Shown here: positions 5,082 to 6,156 of the stretch, in pieces | Layout of the letters: each line of letters begins with the position of its first letter | Numbering within the stretch: position 1 is the first letter of the stretch | Assembly: GCA_029821455.1 (NCBI GenBank) | Contig: JALGTI010000216.1 | Location: forward strand, 1 to 6,156 | Length of the DNA: 6,156 bases | Direction of reading: 5' to 3' | DNA from: Candidatus Zipacnadia bacterium | Lineage (GTDB): Bacteria > Armatimonadota > Zipacnadia > Zipacnadales > Zipacnadaceae | Program-made: the position numbers and the translations under genes | Notes under the pieces: model-generated | Seen by the model: the letters and a program-made list of their open reading frames with translations, nothing else | What the model was told of the DNA's origin: nothing | Database searches by the model: none

Positions 5082-5864
5082 ATGTCTCGCGTTTGGACGA
5101 AGCCATCCACCCTGGCACTCCTCGCCGTTCTCACACTCGCTGGAACTCTCACCGCCTACGTCTTGTGGGCAGCCGCGCCAACCCTGAGCAATCCGGACGT
5201 TGACCCGGATGAGGGTGAAACTGGCTTCACTGTCTTTACCTGGTCAGTGGACTACTCAGACACTGACGGTGATGCTGTGGATGTCGCTGAGGTCCACGTC
5301 CGTCTCAGTGGCGACACAACCTATACCTCGTATGCCTTGTCCGACCCGGATACGGACAATACCTGGGAATACTCGGGCACTCTGGGAGCCTCAGGATCAT
5401 ACGAGTACCGCTTCTATGTCTTGGACGACGGAGCCGTCAGCGGTACTGCTGAATCAACGACGACGGCGTGGTACAGCGGGCCTGACGTGAATGCGCGTCC
5501 CGATCCTCCGACTGACTTGCATATGTGGCCGGAGCCGGGCACTGGAACGGGGATAGTAGCTGGTACGGTCAACACCACCTTCACCTTCTTCGCAACGATG
5601 CCCGATGATCCCGATGGGGATGACGTTGACCTGACCCTGTATGTTGAACAGGGCGCGACGACGATATCGAAGGCGATGACCGGAGTAGTGAGCGCGGATC
5701 CCGGGCTTGGATATGAGTACTACGCCACTGTAGACCAGGTCAACGACGGTACGTTTGGTACGGGTACCTGGACCTGGTATGTGGAGGCGGAGGATGACGG
5801 CACGCCAGCGCTATACCGGACGGGAATGGCTGTCGAGTGGCATGCTAGACATTATTCCGGATGA
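5082..5864 (+). CDS. Secreted protein with tandem acidic Ig-like beta domains (5' part, ends at UGA near a frameshift)
   Basis: 260 codons before UGA 5862-5864. Residues about 9-31 are a signal peptide or N-terminal anchor (LALLAVLTLAGTLTAYVLWA). Two homologous domains follow: about 33-136 and about 143-245. Each has the order Pro-Thr start, a strand ending in FTVFTWSVDYSDTDGDAVD or FTFFATMPDDPDGDDVDL, a strand of xVHVRLSG or LTLYVEQG type, then YEYRFYVLDDG or WTWYVEAEDDG. The DxDGD and DDxDGDD loops are acidic and could bind calcium. These repeats resemble the PKD/fibronectin-like modules of bacterial surface and cell-wall proteins. The stop falls where a third copy begins, and that copy is found in the +1 frame (5842-6156), so the gene is interrupted, not complete. 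It stands alone on the plus strand with its own promoter. Surface adhesion or a polysaccharide role is inference only. Confidence 0.8.
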   Translation: MSRVWTKPSTLALLAVLTLAGTLTAYVLWAAAPTLSNPDVDPDEGETGFTVFTWSVDYSDTDGDAVDVAEVHVRLSGDTTYTSYALSDPDTDNTWEYSGTLGASGSYEYRFYVLDDGAVSGTAESTTTAWYSGPDVNARPDPPTDLHMWPEPGTGTGIVAGTVNTTFTFFATMPDDPDGDDVDLTLYVEQGATTISKAMTGVVSADPGLGYEYYATVDQVNDGTFGTGTWTWYVEAEDDGTPALYRTGMAVEWHARHYSG

Positions 5865-6156
5865 CGGCCCCACGTCGCATGGGGTTGGCTCCAGCTCTTC
5901 GACTTACGAATTTCGCGTCGAATACGATCACTCGGACGGCCTACCGCCTCGGGCCTTCCGTATGTATGATGACGATCCCTGGGTAGACCCGGGCCCGGAC
6001 GGGGATGACACTCTAACATACCCCGACTACGGTTTGAAGACTGGCGTAATCATCTGGATTGAGGACCACGACGGCGTTGACCAGCCTCACTTTATGACGT
6101 GGGATACTGAGGCGAACGGTAAGGCCGAGGCAGATGCCACACCCAGCGATTACGCA
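5842..6156 (+). pseudogene. Continuation of the Ig-like surface protein in the +1 frame (open at right edge)
   Basis: The +1 frame relative to the upstream part is open from before 5842 to the edge. It reads PDDGPTSHGVG, then STYEFRVEYDHSDGLPPRAF, a third copy of the strand-loop pattern seen twice upstream, followed by DDDPWVDPGPDGDD and GVIIWIEDHDGVD, which matches the FYVLDDG / YVEAEDDG position. ATG 5842 could open a separate reading frame, but it lacks a clear ribosome site and a signal peptide, and it would begin in mid-domain. The natural reading is one protein with one extra base somewhere between about 5836 and 5862. Confidence 0.7.

Overview
The window looks like a chromosomal segment of an uncultured, GC-rich, Gram-negative-type bacterium, most plausibly Armatimonadota or a relative. 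The best clue is the prepilin-like protein at 3060-3743: its N-terminus (FTLIELLVVIAIIAI, then LFPVFSRAREKAK and a YASDYDEAFP-like stretch) is the form found in the large families of these secreted proteins in Armatimonadota and Planctomycetota. The taxonomic call is inference from family style only.

Layout. Five genes run on the minus strand from about 4584 down to the left edge, closely spaced and probably co-transcribed: (1) a secreted beta-rich protein resembling a short YjbH-type outer-membrane protein (4584-3883); (2) a type IV prepilin-like protein (3743-3060); (3) a small Cys-rich protein with a Tat-like signal peptide (2940-2602); (4) a membrane-anchored ModA-like substrate-binding domain fused to a long TPR region (2520-670, continuing in another frame to 393); and (5) the N-terminal part of a membrane 4Fe-4S protein of the NapH/Fer4_5 kind (391 to the edge). 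A divergent intergenic region (4585-5081) holds two inverted repeats just upstream of gene 1 and a good sigma70-type promoter for the plus-strand gene. That gene (5082 to the right edge) encodes a secreted protein of tandem acidic Ig-like beta domains.

Three of the six genes can only be read in full if one base is skipped: just after the start codon of the 4Fe-4S gene (about 388), at the UGA ending the first part of the SBP-TPR gene (about 670), and near the UGA ending the first part of the Ig-like protein (about 5862). All three have the same sign (one extra base). Insertion errors in the assembly or gene decay are the simplest explanations; a recoding mechanism is unlikely but testable.

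How the genes may work together is inference: a Tat-exported Cys-rich protein, a Cys-containing ModA-like binding protein with a protein-interaction tail, and a membrane ferredoxin in one transcription unit suggest an envelope system for an oxyanion or metal cofactor, or for electron transfer. No ABC permease, ATPase or cofactor enzyme lies inside the window to confirm it. No tRNA, rRNA, CRISPR array or transposase was seen.
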